Of a stretch of 44,326 nucleotides of DNA, positions 33,977 through 41,824 are shown in pieces. Both the position numbers and the translations under genes were made by a program. Location of the stretch: contig CAIQWT010000107.1 in assembly GCA_903875605.1 (NCBI GenBank), forward strand, positions 1 through 44,326, in the 5' to 3' direction. Source of the DNA: an uncultured Geobacteraceae bacterium (GTDB lineage: Bacteria > Desulfobacterota > Desulfuromonadia > Geobacterales > Pseudopelobacteraceae). The notes under the pieces are model-generated. The model saw only the letters and a program-made list of their open reading frames with translations. It made no database searches and had not been told where the DNA came from. Position 1 is the first letter of the stretch, and each line of letters opens with the position of its first letter.

Positions 33977-36900
33977 ATGGAAAACCTCGGTTTTGCCGGA
34001 AAAATAGCCCGCGCTTTTATAAATTCCAAGCTGACTCCTCTGATAGTCGGCGCATCTCTTCTGCTTGGTGTCTTTGCTGTCAAGATGACTCCACGCGAAG
34101 AGGAACCGCAGATTGTCGTGCCGATGATCGATATCTATCTGCCGATGCCCGGTTCATCCCCGCAAGAGGTCCAGGAGCGGGTGGTAAAACCTTTTGAGGC
34201 CAAGCTGTGGGAGATCAAGGGGGTCGAATACCTGTACTCCATGAGTCGCCCCGGCATGGGGATAATCACGGTTCGCTTCCAGGTGGGACAGCCGGTGGAG
34301 GGGGCGCTGGTAAAGCTGTACAACAAGATAATGAGCAACCGGACACTGCTCCCGCCAGGGGCTGCCGAACCTTTGGTGGTGCCGAAATCAATAGATGATG
34401 TCCCTATTTTATCTGCGACTCTCTGGTCAGAACGCTATGATCACGGGACGCTGCGTACCCTGGCCCAGGAAGTGGCCGATGAGCTGAAGAAGGGTGATAA
34501 CACCGCCGAAACATCCATTACCGGTGGACTGTCACGGCAGCTACGCGTGACCCTTGATGCGCCGAGACTGGCCGGGTACGGACTTTCACCGCTGCAGATA
34601 GCGGGCGCACTGCAGAAGGGGAACGCATCTCTCCCCTCAGGCAGCTTTTCACGCGGCAACAAGTCGATGCTGGTGCAGACCGGCGGCTTCCTTGGCAACG
34701 CTGAAGCGGTCAAAAGTCTGGTCGTTGGTGTGTATGGCGGCAAGCCGGTGTATCTGTCTGACATTGCCAAAGTGGAGGATGGCCTTAGCGAGCCGGACGA
34801 CTATGTATTTTTCGGGGCGGGGCCGGCGGCGGCACATAAAAAGATTATCGCCAATCCCCGGCAGGATTATGCAGCTGTCACCATAGCCGTTGCCAAGCGC
34901 ACCGGAGCCAACGCCACCTGGGTCGCTGAAGATCTTGTCAAAAAGATCGAATCGTTGAAAGGGAAAACCATACCTTCCGATGTGCAGGTGTCAATAACGC
35001 GCAACTACGGTGAAACCGCACGGGAAAAGAACAATGAACTGCTTTTCCACATGTTTCTTGCGGCCATTTCAGTTACCATCCTGATTGCACTCTTTATGGG
35101 ATGGCGCGCCGGTGCCGTGGCTGCCATCGCCATCCCGGTAACTCTGGCGCTGACCATGCTGATCTTTTATCTGATCGGCTATACGCTGAACCGCATCACC
35201 TTATTTGCCCTGATTTTCTCAATAGGTATTCTGGTTGATGATGCCATTGTGGTGGTGGAAAATATCCACCGCTACTTTACGACCACGATTATGAAGCCGC
35301 TTGACGCCGCCATCAAGGCGGTGGACGAAATTGGTAACCCGACGATTCTTGCAACATTTGCCGTCATAGCCTCAATTTTACCGATGGGGTTTGTCGGCGG
35401 TCTGATGGGCCCCTACATGCGGCCGATCCCGGTCGGTGCCAGCATGGCTATGCTCTTTTCCATGCTGATTGCATTTATTGTCACCCCCTATTTTGCCTTC
35501 CGTTTCATGAAGGGGGAATCTCGCCACGGTACTACTCAAGAGGAAACTAAAGAGTCGGTGCTGACGGAATTCTACCGTCGCTGGATGGGGCTTCTCATTC
35601 ACAGGAAAGGTCTGCGCTACGGATTTATCCTGAGTGTTGCTGTCCTGCTACTCCTTTCCTGCTCACTGATCTATTTCAAGGCAGTGACGGTTAAGATGCT
35701 GCCGTTCGACAACAAAAACGAACTGCAGGTGATTATCGACGCCCCGGATGGTACCGCGCTGGAACAGACCGCCCGCATGACCCGCGAAATGGGTGATGCA
35801 CTGCGTACCGTGCCGGAAGTTACTGATTTCCAGGCATACATCGGCACCAGTGCCCCCTTCAATTTCAATGGCCTGGTGCGCCACTACTACCTGCGTAAAG
35901 GTGCCAGCCTTGCTGATATACAGGTGAACCTCCTGCCCAAGGAAGAGCGTGCCGATCAATCACACGCCATTGCCAAGCGCATCCGTCCGCTGCTGAAGGT
36001 GATTGCGGACAGATATGGTGCGCGGGTCAAGGTTGCCGAAATACCGCCCGGTCCGCCGGTACTGTCAACTCTGGTGGCTGAAGTCTACGGTCCCGATGAT
36101 GCTTCACGGGCCGGTGTTGCTTCGAAAGTTAAGGCGATCCTGGCCAAAACTGTCGGTGTAGTTGACGTTGATTGGTATCGCGAAGATGACCATGCCAAAC
36201 TGACTTTTGCTGTTGATCAGGAAAAAGCGGCTCTGTCCGGTGTGGCCGTGGATGAGGTTGCCAGAACACTCCGTATCGCGTTGGATGGCGACAGTGCTGG
36301 ACTGCTGCACCTTGCGAAAGAAAAGGAACCGGTCACGATTAACCTGCGTCTTCCGGCTGGACAGCGCAGTTCAGTGACTTCTCTCTCCGGTATCTATGTT
36401 CAAGGCACAAAGGGAAATGTGCCGCTGTCCCAGCTTGTGCGGATAAAATCCGGGAGTGAGGACAAAACCCTGTACCGGAAGAATCTCAAAAACGTCGTGT
36501 ATGTGACCGCTGATGTGGCCGGTGAGATAGAGGCACCGGTTTATGCGATCCTGAAGATGCAGAAGGAAATTGATGCCATTCCGACTCCGGACGGGAAGAA
36601 GATTGAGGTTTTGGCTTCCCGTCAACCCTGGAGCGAAGAGCATATCGGCATGAAGTGGGATGGCGAGTGGCACATCACCTTCGAGGTGTTCCGTGACCTG
36701 GGTATCGCCTTCGGGGCAGTCATGGTGCTGATATACATTCTAGTAGTTGCGTGGTTCAAGGATTTTACCACGCCGCTGGTTATCATGGCGCCCATTCCAC
36801 TGACGCTTATCGGAATTCTGCCGGGGCATGCAATCTTCGGAGCATTTTTTACCGCGACATCCATGATCGGTTTCATCGCTCTGGCAGGAATTATCGTGCG

Positions 36901-37192
36901 AAATTCCATTATTCTGATTGATTTTGCCGAAATGAAGCGCCGCGAAGGAATGGCACTTGACGAAGCGATCATTGAGGCAGGAGCCGTTCGTTTCCGCCCG
37001 ATGCTGTTAACCGGTGCGGCTGTTGTTGTAGGAAGTTTCGTGATTGTCTTTGATCCGATATTCCAGGGACTTGCCATAGCCATGATGTTCGGTGAGCTTG
37101 CCTCTACGACACTGTCTCGGGTAACAATCCCGATACTCTATTATGTGGTACAAAATTGGAAAGAACGGCATCATAAAGAAGAAACAGTATAG
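33977..37192 (+). CDS. RND-superfamily efflux pump (inner membrane)
   Basis: 1071 aa with the RND layout: one helix, a large periplasmic loop, a block of helices, repeated once. The proton-relay Asp pair is in helix 4 (GILVDDAIVVVENIHRY), as in hydrophobe/amphiphile pumps, which argues against the heavy-metal HME branch though does not exclude it. PGSSPQEVQERVVKP and the second-half GIIVRNSIILIDF helix are further family marks. Substrate not predictable; the following C_GCAxxG_C_C, candidate selenoprotein and MBL genes suggest a stress or metalloid setting. Confidence 0.94.
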   Translation: MENLGFAGKIARAFINSKLTPLIVGASLLLGVFAVKMTPREEEPQIVVPMIDIYLPMPGSSPQEVQERVVKPFEAKLWEIKGVEYLYSMSRPGMGIITVRFQVGQPVEGALVKLYNKIMSNRTLLPPGAAEPLVVPKSIDDVPILSATLWSERYDHGTLRTLAQEVADELKKGDNTAETSITGGLSRQLRVTLDAPRLAGYGLSPLQIAGALQKGNASLPSGSFSRGNKSMLVQTGGFLGNAEAVKSLVVGVYGGKPVYLSDIAKVEDGLSEPDDYVFFGAGPAAAHKKIIANPRQDYAAVTIAVAKRTGANATWVAEDLVKKIESLKGKTIPSDVQVSITRNYGETAREKNNELLFHMFLAAISVTILIALFMGWRAGAVAAIAIPVTLALTMLIFYLIGYTLNRITLFALIFSIGILVDDAIVVVENIHRYFTTTIMKPLDAAIKAVDEIGNPTILATFAVIASILPMGFVGGLMGPYMRPIPVGASMAMLFSMLIAFIVTPYFAFRFMKGESRHGTTQEETKESVLTEFYRRWMGLLIHRKGLRYGFILSVAVLLLLSCSLIYFKAVTVKMLPFDNKNELQVIIDAPDGTALEQTARMTREMGDALRTVPEVTDFQAYIGTSAPFNFNGLVRHYYLRKGASLADIQVNLLPKEERADQSHAIAKRIRPLLKVIADRYGARVKVAEIPPGPPVLSTLVAEVYGPDDASRAGVASKVKAILAKTVGVVDVDWYREDDHAKLTFAVDQEKAALSGVAVDEVARTLRIALDGDSAGLLHLAKEKEPVTINLRLPAGQRSSVTSLSGIYVQGTKGNVPLSQLVRIKSGSEDKTLYRKNLKNVVYVTADVAGEIEAPVYAILKMQKEIDAIPTPDGKKIEVLASRQPWSEEHIGMKWDGEWHITFEVFRDLGIAFGAVMVLIYILVVAWFKDFTTPLVIMAPIPLTLIGILPGHAIFGAFFTATSMIGFIALAGIIVRNSIILIDFAEMKRREGMALDEAIIEAGAVRFRPMLLTGAAVVVGSFVIVFDPIFQGLAIAMMFGELASTTLSRVTIPILYYVVQNWKERHHKEETV

Positions 37193-37201
37193 GAGATTTA
37201 T

Positions 37202-37627
37202 ATGTTCTGGAGCAAGAATCACATTGTTACACCGGAAGGGCATGAAGTAAGTGTAAAATGTCAGGCAGAAGCTGAGGAACTTTATCGTTCGGGGAAATAT
37301 CACTGTGCCGAAGCGGTGTTGGAGACGGTACGCCGGCATTTTGCCGCTGACCTTCCCGAGTCGGTTATCGGTACGGTAGCGGGCTTTGGCGGAGGCTCCA
37401 GTTCGGGTTGTATCTGTGGAGCGGTTTCTGGAGGCACAGTAGCACTCGGATTGGTGTTGGCGGATAAAAAAGCAACGACACATTTAACTAAAGAGCTGCA
37501 CACCTGGTTCAAGGAAAAGTACAGTGTGACCTGCTGTAAGATTATCCGTCAGAACCACAAGGGAGTCTGTCCGATGCTGACCGGAGAGGTCGCAGGAAAG
37601 GTTGCAGAGATGCTCGGAAGTAAATAG
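37202..37627 (+). CDS. C_GCAxxG_C_C family redox protein
   Basis: 141 aa of the Cys-rich family named for its motif C-GCAxxG-C-C. Cys35 in YHCAEAV, then GCICGAVSGG (Cys70, Cys72), Cys111/112 and Cys123 are at the family positions. The family is thought to be redox or metal active and has Sec-containing members elsewhere; here all positions are Cys. No signal peptide is evident. AGGAG lies 6 nt before the ATG, 9 nt after the RND pump, so it is part of that operon. Confidence 0.85.
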   Translation: MFWSKNHIVTPEGHEVSVKCQAEAEELYRSGKYHCAEAVLETVRRHFAADLPESVIGTVAGFGGGSSSGCICGAVSGGTVALGLVLADKKATTHLTKELHTWFKEKYSVTCCKIIRQNHKGVCPMLTGEVAGKVAEMLGSK

Positions 37628-37648
37628 CGATCATAAAAGTAACCGTAT

Positions 37649-37807
37649 ATGAAAGATTTTCTACTGTTTATTGGAATCCTGATATTCTGGATAGTTCTCC
37701 AAAAATACATTCTCCCGCGCCTCGGTGTGTCTACCTGAATGTCCGACAAATGTGACCTCGGGGACCGGGGTACGAAAAATGAAGTCAAAAAGAACATTAA
37801 GGAATAA
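37649..37807 (+). CDS. Candidate selenoprotein: small membrane protein with in-frame UGA (Sec30)
   Basis: Conventionally this reads as 29 codons ending at TGA 37736-37738. Continuing through that TGA as selenocysteine gives 52 residues ending at TAA 37805-37807. Residues 4-20 form a membrane helix, followed by ILPRLGVST-U-MSDKC: Sec30 and Cys35 form a U-x4-C pair after a membrane anchor. A hairpin at 37751-37774 starts 12 nt after the TGA, with its apical loop 23 nt after it, within the reported range for bacterial SECIS elements. No clear ribosome site; probably coupled to the gene 21 nt upstream. Short length leaves real doubt. Confidence 0.55.
37751..37774 (+). promoter_or_regulatory. SECIS-like hairpin after the in-frame UGA
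   Basis: ACCTCGG (37755-37761) pairs with CCGGGGT (37765-37771), with one G-U, around the triloop GGA; TGT (37751-37753) and ACG (37772-37774) extend it past a bulged G. The loop begins with G and lies 23 nt past the UGA, both fitting the bacterial SECIS consensus (loop 16-37 nt downstream, G in the first two loop positions). Confidence 0.5.
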
Positions 37808-37867
37808 AATCCACCTGTTTAAAGAGATCAGGGGAACCCTGATTTCCCTGTACTAAGGAGTTACACC

Positions 37868-38092
37868 ATGAAAGAAGAATTTTACATTGAGCGCCTTGTG
37901 CGTATAGTGGCCGGCACGTTTATCATGATTTCGCTGTTGCTGGCACATTTCCATTCACCCAACTGGCTCTGGTTCACCGGTTTTGTCGGTCTGAACCTGT
38001 TCCAGTCCGGCTTTACTCAGTTTTGTCCCATGTTTAATCTTTTTGCAAAGATGGGAGTGCCACGTTTCCCGAAGAGCTCCTGTTGTAAATGA
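37868..38092 (+). CDS. DUF2892 (YgaP-type) membrane protein
   Basis: 74 aa: two membrane helices (about 11-26 and 31-47) with the family pattern ERLVRIVAGTFIM, then WFTGFVGLNLFQSGFTQFCP, where a Cys follows the second helix. This is the stand-alone form of the C-terminal domain of YgaP-type rhodaneses. It ends with CCK. AAGGAG precedes the ATG by 7 nt, and its TGA overlaps the ATG of the MBL gene, so the two are coupled. Role unknown. Confidence 0.87.
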   Translation: MKEEFYIERLVRIVAGTFIMISLLLAHFHSPNWLWFTGFVGLNLFQSGFTQFCPMFNLFAKMGVPRFPKSSCCK

Positions 38093-38922
38093 ACTATCGA
38101 ATCACCATCCTCTGTGAAAACTCTGTTGGGCCTCTTTCAGGTACACTGGGGGAACATGGCTTCTCTGCATTGATTGAGTATTCGACCGGTGAATCGCTCC
38201 TGTTTGACACCGGTCAGGGCTTAACTCTGCTGCATAACGCCCGGCGTATGAATAAAAATCTTGCTCTGGTCAGGCAGGTTGTTCTTTCTCACGGTCATTA
38301 TGATCACACCGGCGGCCTGAAACCTTTACTTACAGAGTGCGGCCCAAAGCTTGTGTACTGCCATCCTTCTGTTTTCTTACCCCGCTATCGGATTAAGGAT
38401 ACCGGGGAATGTTTTCCGATTGCAATACCTGTTGGGCGTGAGGAGTTGGAATCAGCCGGAGCGACTTTTGATCTTTCAAAGGAGTTCCGTGCTATCGCTC
38501 CAGGGGTATACCTGACCGGAGAAGTACCGCGCGTAACCGAATTTGAAACGGGTGATCAGGGGCTCTACTGCGATTGTAGCGGCCAGGAACTTGATACTAC
38601 GCCTGATGATCAGTCGCTGATTCTGGAAACCGAAAAGGGACTTGTGCTGATACTGGGCTGCTGTCACGCCGGATTGGTAAATACGGTGGAGCATGTTGCC
38701 TATATGACCGGTAGACGTGATATATTTGCTGTAATAGGCGGTACGCACCTCGGGTTCTGTAGTCAGGAACAGATTGGAAAGACGGTCATCGCACTGCGCA
38801 CCCTGGGGGTTAAAAAGCTCGCAGTCAGTCACTGCACAGGTTTCGCCGCTTCAGCGCGCCTGTCCATGGAGTTGCCGAAGGAGTTTCAGGTCGCCATGGT
38901 TGGCTATACGCTGGAAGTTTAA
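38089..38922 (+). CDS. MBL-fold metallohydrolase (RFAP-synthase-like)
   Basis: 277 aa cytosolic metallo-beta-lactamase fold protein. Metal-binding motif HGHYDHTGG at about residues 65-73, a His in CCHAGLVNT, and the late His in SHCTGFAA follow the layout of 7,8-dihydropterin-6-methyl-4-(beta-D-ribofuranosyl)-aminobenzene-5'-phosphate synthase-like proteins. Those are found in many anaerobes with no confirmed reaction for most. The ATG overlaps the DUF2892 stop (ATGA). Last gene of the efflux-associated run. Confidence 0.88.
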   Translation: MNYRITILCENSVGPLSGTLGEHGFSALIEYSTGESLLFDTGQGLTLLHNARRMNKNLALVRQVVLSHGHYDHTGGLKPLLTECGPKLVYCHPSVFLPRYRIKDTGECFPIAIPVGREELESAGATFDLSKEFRAIAPGVYLTGEVPRVTEFETGDQGLYCDCSGQELDTTPDDQSLILETEKGLVLILGCCHAGLVNTVEHVAYMTGRRDIFAVIGGTHLGFCSQEQIGKTVIALRTLGVKKLAVSHCTGFAASARLSMELPKEFQVAMVGYTLEV

Positions 38923-39407
38923 ACAGAAAGAGTAGTGCATTAAAATTCATCCCCCGACATTCATTTCTTACCCTCCAAAGGACTTAAATAAACGTTGCTA
39001 GCATGTAACCATCGGCTTATCTCCCAAACCTCACTTTTTTGTTAATTACGTTAACTAATATTGCTGGTTTTCTGTAAAAATTCTCGCGATAAATTTAGTA
39101 CAATGCTTCGTAATCCCTTAACTTTTGTTTGTTACCTTCAAATTGCATAAGAAATAATTCACGATTCAACCTGTAAAAAGCGGCCTAACTGGTTGTTTTA
39201 TTTTTTAATGGCAGATGTAATATATTCAAAACACTATATATTTTGATAGACAGGTCTACGCTTATGCGGTATACAGTATACAGGCATATAATTCCACGGC
39301 TCAGTTATGTTAAATACTCTGAAAGGGGGAGATAACAGTTTTTTCGTACCGGGTAGTTTGTCCAGGTTCTTTTCACAAGCAGTACAAATTTTCCACATGG
39401 AGGATGT
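38923..39407. other. Long AT-rich leader region before the Ext-like cluster
   Basis: No gene of convincing size is present in these 485 nt. Contents seen: a short inverted repeat GTTAA-TTACG-TTAAC near 39040-39055, the GTATAC dyad and -10 box described separately, and a 34-codon frame (39307-39411) that ends by overlapping the porin ATG but has no ribosome site. I searched for, and did not see, a GEMM-type riboswitch or sigma54 box. Confidence 0.4.
39269..39292 (+). promoter_or_regulatory. Promoter element with GTATAC dyad before the ExtI-like gene
   Basis: TATAAT (39287-39292) is a perfect -10 box without a matching -35 at normal spacing. GTATACAGTATAC (39269-39281) is a direct and inverted repeat just upstream of it, within the spacer, suggesting a regulator-dependent promoter about 115 nt before the porin gene. 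Confidence 0.45.
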
Positions 39408-41366
39408 ATGAAACTGGAAATGGCAAGAAAATTTATATGTATCGCTGTTGCAGGAATGATGTTCCCACTGGCTGCTCAGGCAACTGATCTGGATCTGCAG
39501 TTGAAGATTGACAAGCTGAGCAAAGAGGTCGCTGACCTTAAAGGCTCAGTTAAAAAGGTTGAGGATAAATCTATTGGTAAATGGTTAACAATTGGTGGCG
39601 AGTATCGCTTCCGTGTTGATTCAATGCATGGAGAGACGGCAGCTTACTCTAATGCAATCGGGACCATGCAGAAGATGGTAGGGGACTTTCTTGTCGGTTC
39701 GAGCGCAGCAGTATCTACTCCTACCGGTGGCTTTGCCGGCTATGCGATGCAGGCAACACCTGGTGCTCTTTTCTCTCCAGGACAGTTCAACCTGATTTTA
39801 AATTCTTATATGCCAAATGCAATGTATGGTGCTATGCAGAAAATGATTCTTACAGTTAATCCGATGCAGGCTTATTTTGCACCTGGCGCGTCAGTGCCGT
39901 TAGGTGTGTTGCAAATGACAGCTCTTTCGGCTCAGCAGCAGAGTATTTTGAATACGCTCTCAGCCAAAGTTATGCCGACTGTTAGGGCAATGAGTGCCGT
40001 CCCATTTGGTGCTACGGCCGGTACGACGCTCGGTCAACTATTCGACAGCGGTGCATTCAGCGCTGATCAGGCTAAATTATTAAATAATCTTTTAATGCAG
40101 GGTTTCCTGGGTGACCCCGCACTGTTTAACACTTCCTACCTTTCCAAAGTTGCATCCTACAAACCCAAAAACGAAACTCTCTACACCAACAAATTCGGCC
40201 TGAATCTGACCGCCAAGCCGCTTCAAGACGTTACGGTTCATGCAAGTCTGGGTATGTATAAAGCATTCGGTTCACAGAATGAGTCCACAACGACCGGCAA
40301 CTATTTTGCCGATCGCGTAGGTGCTTTTGACGGAACGATCGGTCATATTCCTACCGACAGCAAGTTGAATGTGGATCGTGCATACGCCACCTGGAGCAAT
40401 ATTGCTGATCAACCGCTCTGGTTCTCAGTCGGTCGTCGTCCTTCAACCAACGGAGCACCGAGCAACCTGCGGCTTAACAATGAACGTCCAGGCAATGGAG
40501 GTACACCTGCTCTGTTGGTTGATTATGCCTTCGACGGTATGACGGTTGGTTATGCACCTGATATTGATGCACTGCCGGGCGCATACGCCAAAGTATGCTA
40601 TGGCCGTGGTTTTGACAGCGGTTTCCAGACAGCTTCCAATAGCGTTAAAGACACCGACATGTTCGGAGTTGCAGTGATTCCGGTTGATACTGATCCCCTG
40701 CGTATCTGGCTGCAATGGAACCGTGGATTTGATATCTTCGACTTCCCGGTTATGAATAACACTATCTTCGGCAACACTGCACCGGCTGCTAATCTGGGCA
40801 ACATCGACTGGTACGGCGCAGGAGCGATGAGTACTCTCAAAAATGTCGGTCCTGGCAGTCTGCAGCTATTTAGTGATTTTGGTTTAAGTATCACACATCC
40901 AAACAACAATGTTTCTCAGAATGCCGGTTTTCAGGGTTTGATGAGCGGAGAGTTTTTTGCGCAGGACTTTGCTCCTAAAGATCGTACCGGCTGGGCAGTT
41001 TATGCCGGTATCCGTTATGATCTCCCATCAAAAACCAAGTTCGGTTTTGAATTTAACCACGGTTCACAATACTGGATCACCTTCGCTCCTTCAGCTGACG
41101 ATATGTGGACCAGTAAAGTCGGTACACGCGGCAATGTTTACGAGCCTTACATCATTCAGGAACTTAACCTGAAGCCGATTTCCAGCTATTTTGCAAAAGC
41201 CTTCTTTAAGCTGGGCTACCAGTATTACGACTTTGAGTACACGGGCAGCAACAACTGGGTTGGCGCTCCTAAAAAGATTTCTGAAATTCAGTCGACCGAT
41301 CTTATGCTGATGGCACCGGTCAAAACTGCACATAATGTGTATGGTACATTCGAAGTGAAATTCTAG
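39408..41366 (+). CDS. extI: ExtI-like porin of the Ext (selenite/tellurite) type
   Basis: 652 aa. The signal peptide ends AQA near residue 25, then an N-terminal coiled coil (LQLKIDKLSKEVADLKGSVKK) leads into IGGEYRFRVDSMHG and a long beta-barrel with many aromatic strands, ending in FEVKF. This is the pattern of DUF3373-type porins and of ExtI, the porin-like protein linked to selenite/tellurite reduction in Geobacter sulfurreducens. The middle (residues 80-230) is Met/Ala-rich and may form a plug or loop. GGAGG lies 5 nt before the ATG. Identification as ExtI rests on context and pattern, not alignment. Confidence 0.72.
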   Translation: MKLEMARKFICIAVAGMMFPLAAQATDLDLQLKIDKLSKEVADLKGSVKKVEDKSIGKWLTIGGEYRFRVDSMHGETAAYSNAIGTMQKMVGDFLVGSSAAVSTPTGGFAGYAMQATPGALFSPGQFNLILNSYMPNAMYGAMQKMILTVNPMQAYFAPGASVPLGVLQMTALSAQQQSILNTLSAKVMPTVRAMSAVPFGATAGTTLGQLFDSGAFSADQAKLLNNLLMQGFLGDPALFNTSYLSKVASYKPKNETLYTNKFGLNLTAKPLQDVTVHASLGMYKAFGSQNESTTTGNYFADRVGAFDGTIGHIPTDSKLNVDRAYATWSNIADQPLWFSVGRRPSTNGAPSNLRLNNERPGNGGTPALLVDYAFDGMTVGYAPDIDALPGAYAKVCYGRGFDSGFQTASNSVKDTDMFGVAVIPVDTDPLRIWLQWNRGFDIFDFPVMNNTIFGNTAPAANLGNIDWYGAGAMSTLKNVGPGSLQLFSDFGLSITHPNNNVSQNAGFQGLMSGEFFAQDFAPKDRTGWAVYAGIRYDLPSKTKFGFEFNHGSQYWITFAPSADDMWTSKVGTRGNVYEPYIIQELNLKPISSYFAKAFFKLGYQYYDFEYTGSNNWVGAPKKISEIQSTDLMLMAPVKTAHNVYGTFEVKF

Positions 41367-41373
41367 TCACAGC

Positions 41374-41410
41374 AAACGGCCGGTGAATCTAATACATTCC
41401 CCGGCCGTTT
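41374..41410 (+). terminator. Hairpin after the ExtI-like gene
   Basis: AAACGGCCGG (41374-41383) and CCGGCCGTTT (41401-41410) form a perfect 10-bp stem with a 17-nt loop, followed by TAACTTTC. It sits between the porin and the next genes and is probably a partial terminator setting porin levels above the downstream genes. Confidence 0.75.
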
Positions 41411-41472
41411 TAACTTTCAGATGGATGAATAACCAAATCAGTTACTATAATTTAGACAAGGGGTACGTACAG

Positions 41473-41796
41473 ATGAAAAAAATACTTTTAATGATAGTAG
41501 TTATGGCACTTGTGGTTTTTTCTTCGCTAGCTGTTGTTAAAACAGCCAGTGCAGAAGAATTTAAAATTACCGGCACAATTACCAAAATAGAGCTGGCGGC
41601 AGATGGTAAATCGGCTGTAACTGTATTAAAAGACAGCAAAAGCGAAGTATCAGTCACTATCACTGTTACGGATGAACTGACCCTCGATAAATTTAAAGAC
41701 AAGCGCATTGTTGAAGGTGATGAAATTCGTACTAAATACGAAAAATCAGGCGACACAAATACAAGTAAGATGTTCAAAAAAACAGCGGGTTGCTAA
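41473..41796 (+). CDS. extJ: ExtJ-like small secreted protein
   Basis: 107 aa. A signal peptide (residues 1-25, ending ASA) precedes a beta-rich domain with GTITKIELAADGKSAVTVLKD and KRIVEGDEIRTKYE, ending in a lone Cys. The frame is open from 41383, but ATG 41473 gives a proper signal and has AAGGGG upstream. Position between porin and rhodanese matches the order reported for ExtI/ExtJ/ExtH-type proteins. It shares a domain pattern with the N-terminal part of the next protein. Confidence 0.65.
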   Translation: MKKILLMIVVMALVVFSSLAVVKTASAEEFKITGTITKIELAADGKSAVTVLKDSKSEVSVTITVTDELTLDKFKDKRIVEGDEIRTKYEKSGDTNTSKMFKKTAGC

Positions 41797-41824
41797 GCTG
41801 GCTTTTCCTGGAGGGCTTTAGTGT

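Noticed and set aside
33977-37192. Heavy-metal (CusA-type) assignment for the RND pump
   Set aside because: Helix 4 has the VDDAIVVVEN pattern of hydrophobe/amphiphile pumps, and metal-binding Met triads were not evident, so a metal substrate is not claimed.
37549-37797. 82-codon minus-strand frame opposite the candidate selenoprotein
   Set aside because: No ribosome site, Arg/Pro-rich random-looking sequence, overlaps the C_GCAxxG_C_C gene.
38923-39407. GEMM (c-di-GMP/cGAMP) riboswitch before Ext-like genes, common before Geobacter cytochrome genes
   Set aside because: Conserved core bases were not found by eye here or at 43208-43388; a Rfam/Infernal search would settle it.
39307-39411. 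34-codon frame ending in ATGA overlap with the ExtI-like start
   Set aside because: The overlap is suggestive of a leader peptide but there is no ribosome site and the residues look random; kept only as a note.
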